Source: Phycisphaeraceae bacterium (GTDB lineage: Bacteria > Planctomycetota > Phycisphaerae > Phycisphaerales > Phycisphaeraceae). Taken from it: a stretch of DNA of 64,000 nt. The stretch lies in assembly GCA_029260615.1 (NCBI GenBank), contig JAJDCX010000087.1, positions 1 through 64,000 on the forward strand, in the 5' to 3' direction. Below the pieces are notes generated by a model. That model was not told where the DNA came from and made no database searches. It worked only from the letters and a program-made list of their open reading frames with translations. The stretch's first letter is position 1; each line of letters begins with the position of its first letter. Made by a program: the position numbers and the translations under genes. Below, one piece after another: positions 1 to 7,641 of the stretch.

Positions 1-356
1 GTCCTTTTAATCTTTGGATGCTCGGGGTAGCTGTCGATCGTCGCCGTGAGGTTGTCGGCAGACGCGACCGGTCCCGGATATTAGCCCGGGAATAAGTCAC
101 GCCTCCACTCTTAGATGATGCGACGGGTTTGTGCGCACAAAAGTGGTTTAGGGGGTCGGGGAAATGGTTGTAAAAGGTGGGGGTGCCTGGGGTAAAGAAA
201 ATTTGTTATTAGGGTGGTTTTTGTTTGGAGAATGGGTCAAAGTGTGCGCGCGAAAGTGGTAGCTGGGTGTGTACGAGGGATAGTTTGGAGCCTTGTGGAA
301 CGCGACAAGTCGTGGCGTTTCGTGTGGGCGGGATGATGCTGGGGGGGCTTTGGGTG
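1..356. other. Left-edge region without a recognisable gene
   Basis: No convincing complete gene is seen here. One plus-strand frame stays open from the window edge to a TAA at 93-95 and could be the last residues of a gene that begins to the left, but about 30 codons are too few to judge. A weak hairpin (CCGG arms) lies near 74-91. A segment near 193-207 (GGGTAAAGAAAATTT) repeats the sequence found upstream of the SGNH hydrolase gene near 20764-20778; read on the minus strand it gives a TTTACC -35-like box pointing out of the window to the left. Confidence 0.3.
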
Positions 357-1889
357 TTAGCGTCGTTGTCGGCGTAGGGTTGCGAGTGTGCCGAGGGTCA
401 GGAGTGAGAGTGTGGTGGGCTCGGGGATGAGAGATTCGATGGAGGGCGGGGGTGTGCCGGTGTTCCAACTACCGAGAACGATGTTGAGGTCCTCGATGCC
501 GATGAAGCCGTCGCCGGAGCCTGCGATGTCGCCCTGGTCGATGTCGCCGATGGCTACGTTGGTGTTCCAGTTGGCAAGGATGACGTTGAGGTCGCCGATG
601 CCGACGAAGCCGTCGGCGTTGACGTCTGCTTTGATGCGTGCGAGGGCTTTGAAGAAAGCGACGCCTACGTCTTTGCCGAGCTCTTCGTAGTAATCGACGC
701 CGCGGGTGGGGTGGAAGGCGGTTTCGAAGGTTGCGTCGAAGGCTGCTCCGAGTTCGATTTCGCCGAAGTTGGCGCTGGTGGGTCCGGTGCTGGTGGATTG
801 GAGGGAGAAGACGGTGGAGGTTTCTTTAAGGAAGTTGGTCCAGAAGGGGTCGGCGGTGTGTCCTTTTTCGGGGTGCAGGAACATGAAGTCGTCTGGGTCG
901 GCGAGGTTGCTGATGGTGGAGTGGTAGTCGATGAAGTACTCGGCTTCGCCGCCTGTGGCGGTTTGCAGGTCAGCCATCATGGCTTCGCCGGAGACCTTGA
1001 GGTCGGGCTTGTTCTGCCAATTGCTGGATGCGGTGGGGCTCCAGCAGCAGTTGGGGTCCTGGTTGGGGTTTTGGATGGTGGCGCGGTTGTTGCCGGCGAA
1101 GCGTCCGTCGGGGTTGAGCAGTGGGTAGACGAAGAACTCGGTGGTTTTTCGTAGTTCGGTGGCGCGTGGGTCGTTGCTGAGCAGGAAGTCGATGGTGCCT
1201 TCGAGTGTGTGGTTGCCCAGGACTTCGTTGGCGTGGAGTCCGCTGGTGAGGACGACCTGTGTTTTGCCTGCGCTGGGTACGGCGTTGTCGGTGAGTTTGA
1301 AACCCCACATGTCGCGTGGTGCGATGGTTCTACCGAGGTCATCGACGCCGCCGGGAGATTGTCCGATGACGAGGTTAGCGTCGGAGCTGATGGTGGGGCT
1401 GACGAAGGGGCTGAGTTTGTATTGTGCGACCTGGTCGGCAACTCGGCCGTAGGAGTAGGGGATGGAGTGTGCGATCCAGACGTCGTCCTGGGCGAAAGCG
1501 TTGTTGTTGGAGAATTGGAATGATCCGCCTGAGATGCCGTGGTTGTCGAAGGGGACCCAGTTTTCGTTATCGAGGCTGTAGCGGAAGTTGTGGTTGGCGA
1601 TGGCGCCAGATCCGCCGGCGAAGTTTGTGGAGATTTTGAAGTTGGGGTTAACGCCGTTGACGCCGGAGGCTTTGAAGTAGACCCATCGCCACTGGTTGGA
1701 TCCGTAGAAGTTATCTCGTCCGGCGAGGTTGACGGTGGAGCCTGCGGTGGAGAAGGATTGCAGTGAGCCGTGATCGAAGTCGGCGTCGAGGGTGATGACG
1801 GCGTGTGCTGGGAGGGTGGAGGTGGCGATGGCTGCACAGGCGATCATGCAGGGCCAAGCGGAACGGACAGCACGAAAAGAAAGCTGCAT
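357..1889 (-). CDS. Secreted M14-family zinc carboxypeptidase with dockerin-like repeats and PEP-CTERM anchor
   Basis: A 510-aa exported zinc peptidase expected to cleave residues from the C-terminus of peptides outside the cytoplasm. A signal peptide covers about residues 1-30 (ends PAHA). A beta-rich N-terminal domain (about 31-170) precedes the catalytic domain. Zinc ligands fit H219 and E222 in HANE and H323 in DYHS, with E389 in FETAF as catalytic glutamate; NPDGR is also typical of M14. After the enzyme come two EF-hand-like loops (NADGFVGIGDLN, GDGFIGIEDLN) and a PEP-CTERM tail (IPEPT, hydrophobic stretch, RRQRR). The start is supported by a GGGGAGGAG ribosome site 9 nt upstream. It stands alone and diverges from the atp operon. 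The exact M14 subfamily and substrate are not visible. Confidence 0.85.
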   Translation of the reverse strand: MQLSFRAVRSAWPCMIACAAIATSTLPAHAVITLDADFDHGSLQSFSTAGSTVNLAGRDNFYGSNQWRWVYFKASGVNGVNPNFKISTNFAGGSGAIANHNFRYSLDNENWVPFDNHGISGGSFQFSNNNAFAQDDVWIAHSIPYSYGRVADQVAQYKLSPFVSPTISSDANLVIGQSPGGVDDLGRTIAPRDMWGFKLTDNAVPSAGKTQVVLTSGLHANEVLGNHTLEGTIDFLLSNDPRATELRKTTEFFVYPLLNPDGRFAGNNRATIQNPNQDPNCCWSPTASSNWQNKPDLKVSGEAMMADLQTATGGEAEYFIDYHSTISNLADPDDFMFLHPEKGHTADPFWTNFLKETSTVFSLQSTSTGPTSANFGEIELGAAFDATFETAFHPTRGVDYYEELGKDVGVAFFKALARIKADVNADGFVGIGDLNVILANWNTNVAIGDIDQGDIAGSGDGFIGIEDLNIVLGSWNTGTPPPSIESLIPEPTTLSLLTLGTLATLRRQRR

Positions 1890-1988
1890 GATGAGTGACT
1901 CCTCCCCGGTATGGGTGTTGTGTTTGGGCCGATCCGCGGTTGAGTCAGGCGTGCTGAACCATGCCGGGAAAGACGTTAACTACTGCAT

Positions 1989-2016
1989 ATCATACTCGAA
2001 AATCGCTTTATGTCGA
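1989..2016 (-). promoter_or_regulatory. Candidate sigma70-type promoter for the M14 peptidase gene
   Basis: On the minus strand a TCGACA box (2016-2011) is followed after 16 nt by TATGAT (1994-1989), about 100 nt before the start codon. The surrounding 1975-2045 stretch is strikingly AT-rich for this genome. Inferred from motif match only. Confidence 0.4.
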
Positions 2017-2091
2017 TTTAATTATGTAATATCTAGTCAATACAATTGCTTAGGGTGCGGAGGGGGTGATTTTGGGGTGTTTAACGGTTGT

Positions 2092-2120
2092 TTGACACCC
2101 ATGTAACGCACCTCTAGGCT
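2092..2120 (+). promoter_or_regulatory. Candidate promoter of the atp operon
   Basis: A perfect TTGACA (-35, 2092-2097) is followed after 17 nt by TAGGCT (2115-2120), a weak -10. It lies about 115 nt upstream of the first operon gene, in the divergent gap with the M14 peptidase gene. The rest of 1890-2235 shows no gene. Confidence 0.45.
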
Positions 2121-2235
2121 ATCTGCCCCACCGGTAGGTCGTCGTCGGGGGCGAGCGGCCGGCGAAATGGATGTAAATAATTGTTTTACAAGCGGTTAGG
2201 CATTCGTCCCGGGTGGTCGGCCAAGGAGGCCGGCG

Positions 2236-2511
2236 ATGGTGAAAAAAGGAACGCAAGGCCCGTATGGGTATAGCCCGAGTGCTTGGCGGATGATCGGCCG
2301 AGGGTTGGAGGTCGGGGCGGTCATCGGCGGGCTGACGTATGTGGGGTACTTGGGGGATGAGCGGTATGGGACCGGGCCTTGGCTGACGCTGGCGGGTGCG
2401 TTGATGGCGACGGTTGGCGGTTGTTACAACCTGGCGAAGGACGCGCTGTATCCGAAGAAGGGCGAGGCTTCTAAAGATAAGCCACCGGGGCCGACGGATG
2501 ATGGCGAGTGA
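2236..2511 (+). CDS. atpZ: AtpZ/AtpI-family small membrane protein, first gene of the atp operon
   Basis: A 91-aa protein with two predicted membrane helices (about residues 24-41 and 48-68) and charged ends, matching the small AtpZ/AtpI-type proteins encoded ahead of F-type ATP synthase genes. In characterised members these assist c-ring or ATP synthase assembly and possibly Mg uptake; that role is inferred here from family and position. A strong AAGGAGG ribosome site sits 7 nt before the ATG. The tail is hydrophilic (KKGEASKDKPPGPTDDGE). It is followed by the AtpI-like gene 99 nt downstream. Confidence 0.75.
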   Translation: MVKKGTQGPYGYSPSAWRMIGRGLEVGAVIGGLTYVGYLGDERYGTGPWLTLAGALMATVGGCYNLAKDALYPKKGEASKDKPPGPTDDGE

Positions 2512-2610
2512 AAGCCGGGATGACTGAGTAGTTTGCTTAACTATATATGTAGCTTCGACACGGTTCTTCAAACGGACACACCGAAACACGAAACACGAAT
2601 CACTGATACG

Positions 2611-3054
2611 ATGACTCATTCGACCGAAAGCCCGCTGGTATTCCCGATCGTTAAGGCGTCGTTGACGCTGACGGCGGTGTTGCTGGCGTCGGCTGGTGCG
2701 GTGTTTGGATTGTTGGTGGGTGTGTTTGGGATGGATGCGCAGGCGAGGCTTAGTCTGATCGGTGCGTTTGTGAGTTTGGGGATTGGTTTGTCGGGGTTTG
2801 TGCCGGTGTGGCTGATGTCACGTAGGAGTTCATACGGGAGTGCGTATGGATTCTTGGTGAGTATTTTGGTGCGTAGCTTGGTTGGCTTGGGTGCGGTGGC
2901 TTGGCTTCGTTGGGGGGGGGTGCCCGGCGGCGCGGGGGCGTTGATGTGGGTAGCGGGGTGGTACATGCTGGTGTTGGGTGTTGAGGTGAAGTTGATATCA
3001 TCGCACGTCCTGGCTGCGACGAAGGTGTCGGGGCCCGTGCTGGAGACGAATTAG
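2611..3054 (+). CDS. atpI: AtpI-like four-helix membrane protein
   Basis: About 147 aa from the ATG at 2611; an in-frame upstream ATG at 2533 would add 26 residues that look non-coding. Four hydrophobic segments are visible (about residues 10-33, 42-62, 74-95 and 103-125), the layout of ATP synthase protein I. It ends in TAG immediately before the atpB start codon, so the two are probably translationally coupled. Sequence similarity to classical AtpI is weak, and the name rests mainly on topology and position between atpZ and atpB. Probable role: c-ring assembly factor in the inner membrane. Confidence 0.6.
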   Translation: MTHSTESPLVFPIVKASLTLTAVLLASAGAVFGLLVGVFGMDAQARLSLIGAFVSLGIGLSGFVPVWLMSRRSSYGSAYGFLVSILVRSLVGLGAVAWLRWGGVPGGAGALMWVAGWYMLVLGVEVKLISSHVLAATKVSGPVLETN

Positions 3055-3996
3055 ATGACGACGAGTTTATTGCTTGCCGCCGGTGCGAAGCTTGATCCGA
3101 TGAGCCATGTGCTGCCGCACACCTTGTTTGGTAGCGACTGGTTTACGAACCACCATTTCATGGCCTTGATGGTTTTTGTGGTGGGTATTGTAGCGTTGCT
3201 ATATGTGTCGATGCGTGTGCCGGTGAAGGCGGATACGGCGGAGGGATATGTTACGAAGGGGCGGGTCACGCAGGTCTTTGAGGTCTTGTGTGTGTTTCTT
3301 CGTGAGGAGATGACCCGGCCGTTGCTGGGTGACCTGACAGATAAATACATCAAGTACATCTGGTCTATTTTCTTTTTCGCGCTGTTTGGGAACCTGCTTG
3401 GGTTGCTGCCGATCAGTGCGTTCTTCCACCTGCTGGGTGTGGAGTCGCTGTCCCACGCGGGCGGGGCGATGACGGGGAACATCAATTTTACGGCGGGGCT
3501 GGCGTTGATCTCACTGTTCATGATGGTGTTTGTGGGGCTTAAAGAAAACGGTTTTGGTTTTATCAAGCACATGTGGCCCGTGCCGTTCAAGCCGTTGCCG
3601 CTGCTGCCGGTGATGTTGCCGGTGGGGCTGCTGGTGTTTGTGCTTGAGTTGGTGGGTTTGTTCATTAAGAGTTTTGCGTTGTGTGTTCGTTTGTTCGCGA
3701 ACATGGTGGCGGGGCACTTGGTGCTGGGGTCATTGATTATCCTTGCACTTACGGCACCGATGCTGGGTAAGAGTGCGAGTGTTCTGGGTGCGGCGGTGTT
3801 CAGCTTCTTGGAGCTGTTTGTGGCGTTCCTTCAGGCGTACATCTTCACGTTCCTGACGGTGATCTTTATCTCGCTTGGTGCGATCAGTCACGACGATCAT
3901 GATGAGCACCACGCGGGGCTGGATGAGGGGGCGATGCCTGGGGATTCGATGGATGAGATGTTGACTGTGACGGGGGGAGCCGGGGGCGGTCACTAA
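3055..3996 (+). CDS. atpB: F-type ATP synthase subunit a
   Basis: A 313-aa integral membrane subunit that forms the proton half-channels against the c-ring. The diagnostic helix with the essential arginine is present (LCVRLFANMVAGH, Arg near residue 212), followed by the long C-terminal helices. It is longer than the E. coli protein and ends in a His/Asp-rich tail (SHDDHDEHHAG) plus a glycine-rich end, a possible metal-binding or flexible extension. It starts directly after the TAG of the preceding gene. A GC-rich hairpin follows before atpE. Confidence 0.97.
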   Translation: MTTSLLLAAGAKLDPMSHVLPHTLFGSDWFTNHHFMALMVFVVGIVALLYVSMRVPVKADTAEGYVTKGRVTQVFEVLCVFLREEMTRPLLGDLTDKYIKYIWSIFFFALFGNLLGLLPISAFFHLLGVESLSHAGGAMTGNINFTAGLALISLFMMVFVGLKENGFGFIKHMWPVPFKPLPLLPVMLPVGLLVFVLELVGLFIKSFALCVRLFANMVAGHLVLGSLIILALTAPMLGKSASVLGAAVFSFLELFVAFLQAYIFTFLTVIFISLGAISHDDHDEHHAGLDEGAMPGDSMDEMLTVTGGAGGGH

Positions 3997-4006
3997 AATT
4001 GAAAAC

Positions 4007-4030
4007 GCTCGGGGACGCCGACGCCCGAGC
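4007..4030 (+). other. Intergenic hairpin between atpB and atpE
   Basis: A perfect 7-bp stem GCTCGGG/CCCGAGC with a 10-nt loop lies just after the atpB stop codon. It is followed by CACTTTAATC, so it is at best a weak terminator. An mRNA processing or stability element ahead of the highly needed subunit c cistron is a reasonable inference. Confidence 0.55.
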
Positions 4031-4078
4031 ACTTTAATCGTCGGCAAAATGATTCATACCTAGTTTGGAGACATAGAC

Positions 4079-4357
4079 ATGTTTGAAATGCTTACTTTGG
4101 CGGCTTTGGAAGGTTATGCGGGTATCGGCGCTGGTTTGGCGATTCTGGGGGCGGGCATCGGCATTGGTCTACTAGGCGCAGGTGCGGGCCGTGGTATCGG
4201 CAACATCGGCGGCAACGCGGTGCAGTCGGTTGCACGCCAGCCCGAGGCTGCGGGTCAGATCTTCGTGCAGATGATTATCTCGGCTGCCCTGATCGAAGGT
4301 TTTACCTTCTTCGGGATCATCTGGGCTGGGGGCCTTGCCGCAGGATTTTTTGAGTAA
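4079..4357 (+). CDS. atpE: F-type ATP synthase subunit c
   Basis: A 92-aa two-helix proteolipid that forms the rotor ring. Helix 1 carries the glycine repeat (GAGIGIGLLGAGAG), the polar loop is ARQPEA, and helix 2 carries the ion-binding carboxylate (ALIEGFTFFG, Glu near residue 73). The glutamine and the Ser/Thr after the Glu that mark sodium-binding rings are absent, so proton specificity is expected. The cistron is bracketed by two hairpins, consistent with expression separate from its neighbours. Confidence 0.97.
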   Translation: MFEMLTLAALEGYAGIGAGLAILGAGIGIGLLGAGAGRGIGNIGGNAVQSVARQPEAAGQIFVQMIISAALIEGFTFFGIIWAGGLAAGFFE

Positions 4358-4366
4358 TTACCCTTC

Positions 4367-4399
4367 CACGCCCCGGCCTGACCGCCGAGGCGTGATTTT
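4367..4399 (+). other. Terminator-like hairpin between atpE and atpF
   Basis: CACGCC (4367-4372) pairs with GGCGTG (4389-4394), with further GC pairing possible inside, followed by ATTTTG. It resembles a leaky intrinsic terminator inside the operon that could keep subunit c transcripts above those of the downstream genes. Confidence 0.45.
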
Positions 4400-4439
4400 G
4401 CTGGCCCGGATGTTCGGGCTTAACCAGGACACGAGAAAC

Positions 4440-5150
4440 ATGGGGCACCCCCTGATGCGTCACACCCGTTTATTTCAGATCGCAACCGTCTTTGTCTGCC
4501 TGATGATGACTGGCCCACTGTCCGCACAGGACCATGGCGAAGCGGCTGATGCAGCACACGCCGAAGTCGCCGAGCAGGTTCACGATGCAGCCGACCAGGT
4601 CGCTGGTCATGCCGCTGATGCAGCGGATGACGGTGGTCACGGCGAAGACCGTGAACTGATGACGATCAAGTGGCAGGAAGCGCTCTACACGATCATTGTC
4701 TTCGTCCTTTTCTTTGTGGTGCTGAGCGTTTTTGTTTGGCCGAAGATTTTGGCGTCGCTGAAGGCCCGTGAGGACAAGGTCCGGGGTGATCTTAAGGGTG
4801 CTGAGGACGCGGCGACGGCTGCGACGGCTACGCTGGCGGAGTACAAGCAGCAGTTGGCGGAGGCTCAGAAGGAGGCGCTGCAGATTGTTGATGAGAGCCG
4901 GGGTGCTGCGCAGCAGGTGGCGGCGCAGCTCAAGGAGCAGGCGCAGGCGGACATGTCGAAGATGCGTGAGCGTGCCGAGGCGGATATCAACGCTGCTAAG
5001 GAGCGTGCGGTTTCTGAGATTTATGAGCAGACGGCGGCGCTTGCGACGCAGGTGGCTGGGAAGATATTACGGCGTGAGATCAATGCGGGCGATCAGGAAT
5101 CGCTTGTGCGAGAATCGATCGCGAAACTTAATGACGCGGGTCAGAACTAA
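4440..5150 (+). CDS. atpF: F-type ATP synthase subunit b with N-terminal signal-like extension
   Basis: About 236 aa from the ATG at 4440, chosen because AGGA lies 10 nt upstream; an in-frame ATG at 4335 overlaps atpE and is less likely. The C-terminal two thirds are a normal b subunit: one membrane helix (about residues 77-97), then a long Ala/Glu/Gln-rich coiled-coil stalk. Before the anchor is an additional hydrophobic segment ending GPLSAQ, like a signal peptide, and an about 45-residue Asp/His/Ala-rich stretch. The extension would sit on the outer face of the membrane. Function of the extension is unknown. Confidence 0.92.
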   Translation: MGHPLMRHTRLFQIATVFVCLMMTGPLSAQDHGEAADAAHAEVAEQVHDAADQVAGHAADAADDGGHGEDRELMTIKWQEALYTIIVFVLFFVVLSVFVWPKILASLKAREDKVRGDLKGAEDAATAATATLAEYKQQLAEAQKEALQIVDESRGAAQQVAAQLKEQAQADMSKMRERAEADINAAKERAVSEIYEQTAALATQVAGKILRREINAGDQESLVRESIAKLNDAGQN

Positions 5151-5159
5151 ACAGACACG

Positions 5160-5861
5160 ATGGCCAACCGATTCAGTCGAATGTTGAAGAAGTTTGGGTT
5201 GGCGCTCGGTGCCGATGGCGGGGGGTCCCCCCGGAAAGATGGAGGAATGCGGTTGTCCGTAGATGTCGAACATAAGACAGACTCGGTGAGCCGGGTGTAC
5301 GCCCAGGCGTTGCTGGAGTTGGCGCTGGGCGATGGTGAGTCCGGGGGTCAGGCGGAAGCGCTGGCGGAGGAGGCTGGTGAGTTGCTTAGGTTGCTTGGCG
5401 ATGAGCCGGACCTTGGTGAGTTGCTGTCCAGCCGGGCGTTGAGCTCGTCGCAGAGGCGTGGCGTGGTTGAGCAGTTGTTTAAGGATAAGGTCAGCGATGT
5501 GTTGTACCGGTTTATCCAGGTGGTGAACCGCAAGGATCGGCTGGGTTCGCTTGCTGGGATATTGGTTGCTTACCGGTCGCTGGTGTCCGAGGCGCGGGGG
5601 GATCTGGGCGTGGATATTTTTGTTGCTGAGGCGCTTTCTGATGACGCTAGCCGGGGTGTTGCGGAATCGATTGGGCAGGCGATGGGCAAGCAGGTGCAGC
5701 TACGTCAGCATGTGGACGCTGAACTGATCGGGGGGTTGAAGGTTCGGGTGGGGGACCGTCTGATCGACGGGAGCGTGGCGACGCAGTTGCGGATCATGAA
5801 GCGTAAGCTGGTTGATGCGGGGCGTGAACGTGCGAGGTCGGGCGGTCAGTTGGAAGGTTGA
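5160..5861 (+). CDS. atpH: F-type ATP synthase subunit delta
   Basis: 233 aa from the ATG at 5160, 9 nt after atpF. The body from about residue 38 (SRVYAQALLELA) to the end matches OSCP/delta: an N-terminal six-helix domain and a C-terminal domain with the VRVGDRLIDGSV signature. It links the peripheral stalk (subunit b) to the alpha3beta3 head. The first 29 residues are not conserved-looking, and an ATG at 5247 is an alternative start, though GGAGG there is too close to it. It is followed by a 100-nt gap and then atpA. Confidence 0.92.
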   Translation: MANRFSRMLKKFGLALGADGGGSPRKDGGMRLSVDVEHKTDSVSRVYAQALLELALGDGESGGQAEALAEEAGELLRLLGDEPDLGELLSSRALSSSQRRGVVEQLFKDKVSDVLYRFIQVVNRKDRLGSLAGILVAYRSLVSEARGDLGVDIFVAEALSDDASRGVAESIGQAMGKQVQLRQHVDAELIGGLKVRVGDRLIDGSVATQLRIMKRKLVDAGRERARSGGQLEG

Positions 5862-5961
5862 GTCAATCAAACAAGAAGCGACCGGGCGGCCGAGTCGCAG
5901 GTAGATAATTGAACCAGGATTTTAGAAGCATTCACGGCGGGAGCCGTAACCGGAGTCAGCG

Positions 5962-7512
5962 ATGAAGATCAAAACGGATGAAATCACCGCGGTCATCAAG
6001 CAGGAGGTCGAGCGTTACTCGACGGAGCTAGAGGTCTCGCAGATCGGGACGGTGGTCGAGGTCGGCGATGGTATCGCGCGGATCTACGGCCTGGGCGAGG
6101 CGATGGCGGGTGAGATGCTGGAGTTCCAGATCGGCGAGGGCAAGACGGTCCGTGGGCAGGTGATGAACTTGGAGCAGGACATCGTCGGCGCGGTCATCTT
6201 CGGTGACTACCTGGGCATTAAGGAAGGCATGAGTGTGCGTTCCACGGGGGAGTTGATGGTGGTGCCTGTGGGTGACGCTTTGCTTGGCCGGGTGGTGAAT
6301 GCTCTGGGTGAGGCGATCGATGGCAAGGGCCCGATCCAGTCGGACCAGATGCGTAAGGTGGACATTATTGCCCCGGGCATCGCGGAGCGTCAGCCGGTGA
6401 CCCAGCCGATGCAGACGGGTGTCAAGGCGGTGGACTCGATGATCCCGATCGGGCGTGGTCAGCGTGAGCTGATTATTGGCGACCGTAAGACGGGTAAGAC
6501 GGCGGTGGCGCTCGACGCGATTATCAACCAGAAGAAATTCCTGGGGACCGACGACGAGATGGTCTGCATCTACGTTGCGGTCGGTCAGAAGGACTCGACG
6601 GTGGCGACGGTGGTTGATCAGTTGCGTGAAGCGGGTGCGATGGATTACACGATCGTGGTTAATGCGGGCTCCAGTGAGCCTGCCCCGATGCAATACATCG
6701 CGCCGTACACCGGGTGCGCGATGGGCGAGCACTTCATGTGGCAGGGCAAGCATGTGTTGTGTGTGTATGACGACCTCTCCAAGCAGGCGGTATCGTATCG
6801 GCAGTTGTCGCTGCTGCTGCGTCGTCCTCCGGGTCGTGAGGCTTATCCGGGTGACGTGTTCTACCTGCACTCTCGTTTGTTGGAGCGTGCGACGAAGCTG
6901 TCTGATGACAACGGCGGTGGTTCACTGACGGCGTTGCCGATTATCGAGACGCAGGAGGGTGACGTTTCGGCGTACATCCCGACGAATGTTATTTCGATTA
7001 CGGACGGTCAGATTTATCTTGAGCCTGACCTGTTTTTCGCGGGCGTGCGTCCGGCGATCAACGTGGGTATCAGTGTGTCGCGGGTGGGTGGCAACGCCCA
7101 GATCAAGGCGATGAAGCAGGTCGCTGGGACGCTGCGGCTGGACCTGGCGTCGTTCCGTGAGTTGGAGGCTTTCTCGCAACTGGGGACGGACCTGGATAAG
7201 GCGACGCAGCACCAGTTGGACCGTGGTGCGAGGATGGTTGAGTTGCTTAAGCAGCCACAGTTTGTGCCGATGGATGTGATCGACCAGGTGGTCCAGATCC
7301 TCGCGGGTGCGACGGGTGTGTTGGATGATTTGAAGATCGACCAGGTTCAGCCGTTCAGTACGGCGTTGGTGGAGCACTTTGCGGGGCCTGGCAAGGCGGT
7401 CCGTGACAGGCTGGTTTCTGCCAAGGCGTTGGACGATTCGCTGCGTGAAGACATCAAGAAATCGACGTCTGACTTCAAGACGGGCTGGGTGTCGGCGAAC
7501 GCTTCGTCCTGA
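5962..7512 (+). CDS. atpA: F-type ATP synthase subunit alpha
   Basis: 516 aa, normal length. The non-catalytic nucleotide-binding subunit of the F1 head. The N-terminal beta-barrel ([10 protein letters not shown]), the P-loop GDRKTGKT (residues 173-180) and the C-terminal helical domain with the conserved [14 protein letters not shown] segment are all present and intact. Unusually, it is the last atp gene here: the next plus-strand gene is citrate synthase, and atpG, atpD and atpC are not in this window. Confidence 0.98.
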   Translation: MKIKTDEITAVIKQEVERYSTELEVSQIGTVVEVGDGIARIYGLGEAMAGEMLEFQIGEGKTVRGQVMNLEQDIVGAVIFGDYLGIKEGMSVRSTGELMVVPVGDALLGRVVNALGEAIDGKGPIQSDQMRKVDIIAPGIAERQPVTQPMQTGVKAVDSMIPIGRGQRELIIGDRKTGKTAVALDAIINQKKFLGTDDEMVCIYVAVGQKDSTVATVVDQLREAGAMDYTIVVNAGSSEPAPMQYIAPYTGCAMGEHFMWQGKHVLCVYDDLSKQAVSYRQLSLLLRRPPGREAYPGDVFYLHSRLLERATKLSDDNGGGSLTALPIIETQEGDVSAYIPTNVISITDGQIYLEPDLFFAGVRPAINVGISVSRVGGNAQIKAMKQVAGTLRLDLASFRELEAFSQLGTDLDKATQHQLDRGARMVELLKQPQFVPMDVIDQVVQILAGATGVLDDLKIDQVQPFSTALVEHFAGPGKAVRDRLVSAKALDDSLREDIKKSTSDFKTGWVSANASS

Positions 7513-7569
7513 CGCGGCGCGGGCCCAAGGGCCTGTACATGCCCGGTACGGGGGATAATTGAGCCGGTG

Positions 7570-7599
7570 TTGGCCGGGGGGGCGGAGGGGGCCTAGAAT
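7570..7599 (+). promoter_or_regulatory. Candidate promoter of the citrate synthase gene
   Basis: TTGGCC (7570-7575), an 18-nt G-rich spacer, and TAGAAT (7594-7599) lie about 45-70 nt upstream of the gltA start. Its presence suggests the gene is transcribed separately from the atp operon. Confidence 0.45.
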
Positions 7600-7641
7600 C
7601 GGGCTCTCTATATTTCTAACTAAATCGTGGGGTTAACCAAG

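Noticed and set aside
977-1837. Long Ser/Thr/Pro-rich frame on the same strand as the M14 peptidase
   Set aside because: It overlaps the peptidase gene in another frame and has the low-complexity composition expected from a shadow of GC-rich coding DNA.
6028-6870. 280-codon frame antisense to atpA
   Set aside because: Arg/His-rich shadow of a clearly conserved gene; no ribosome site or domain.
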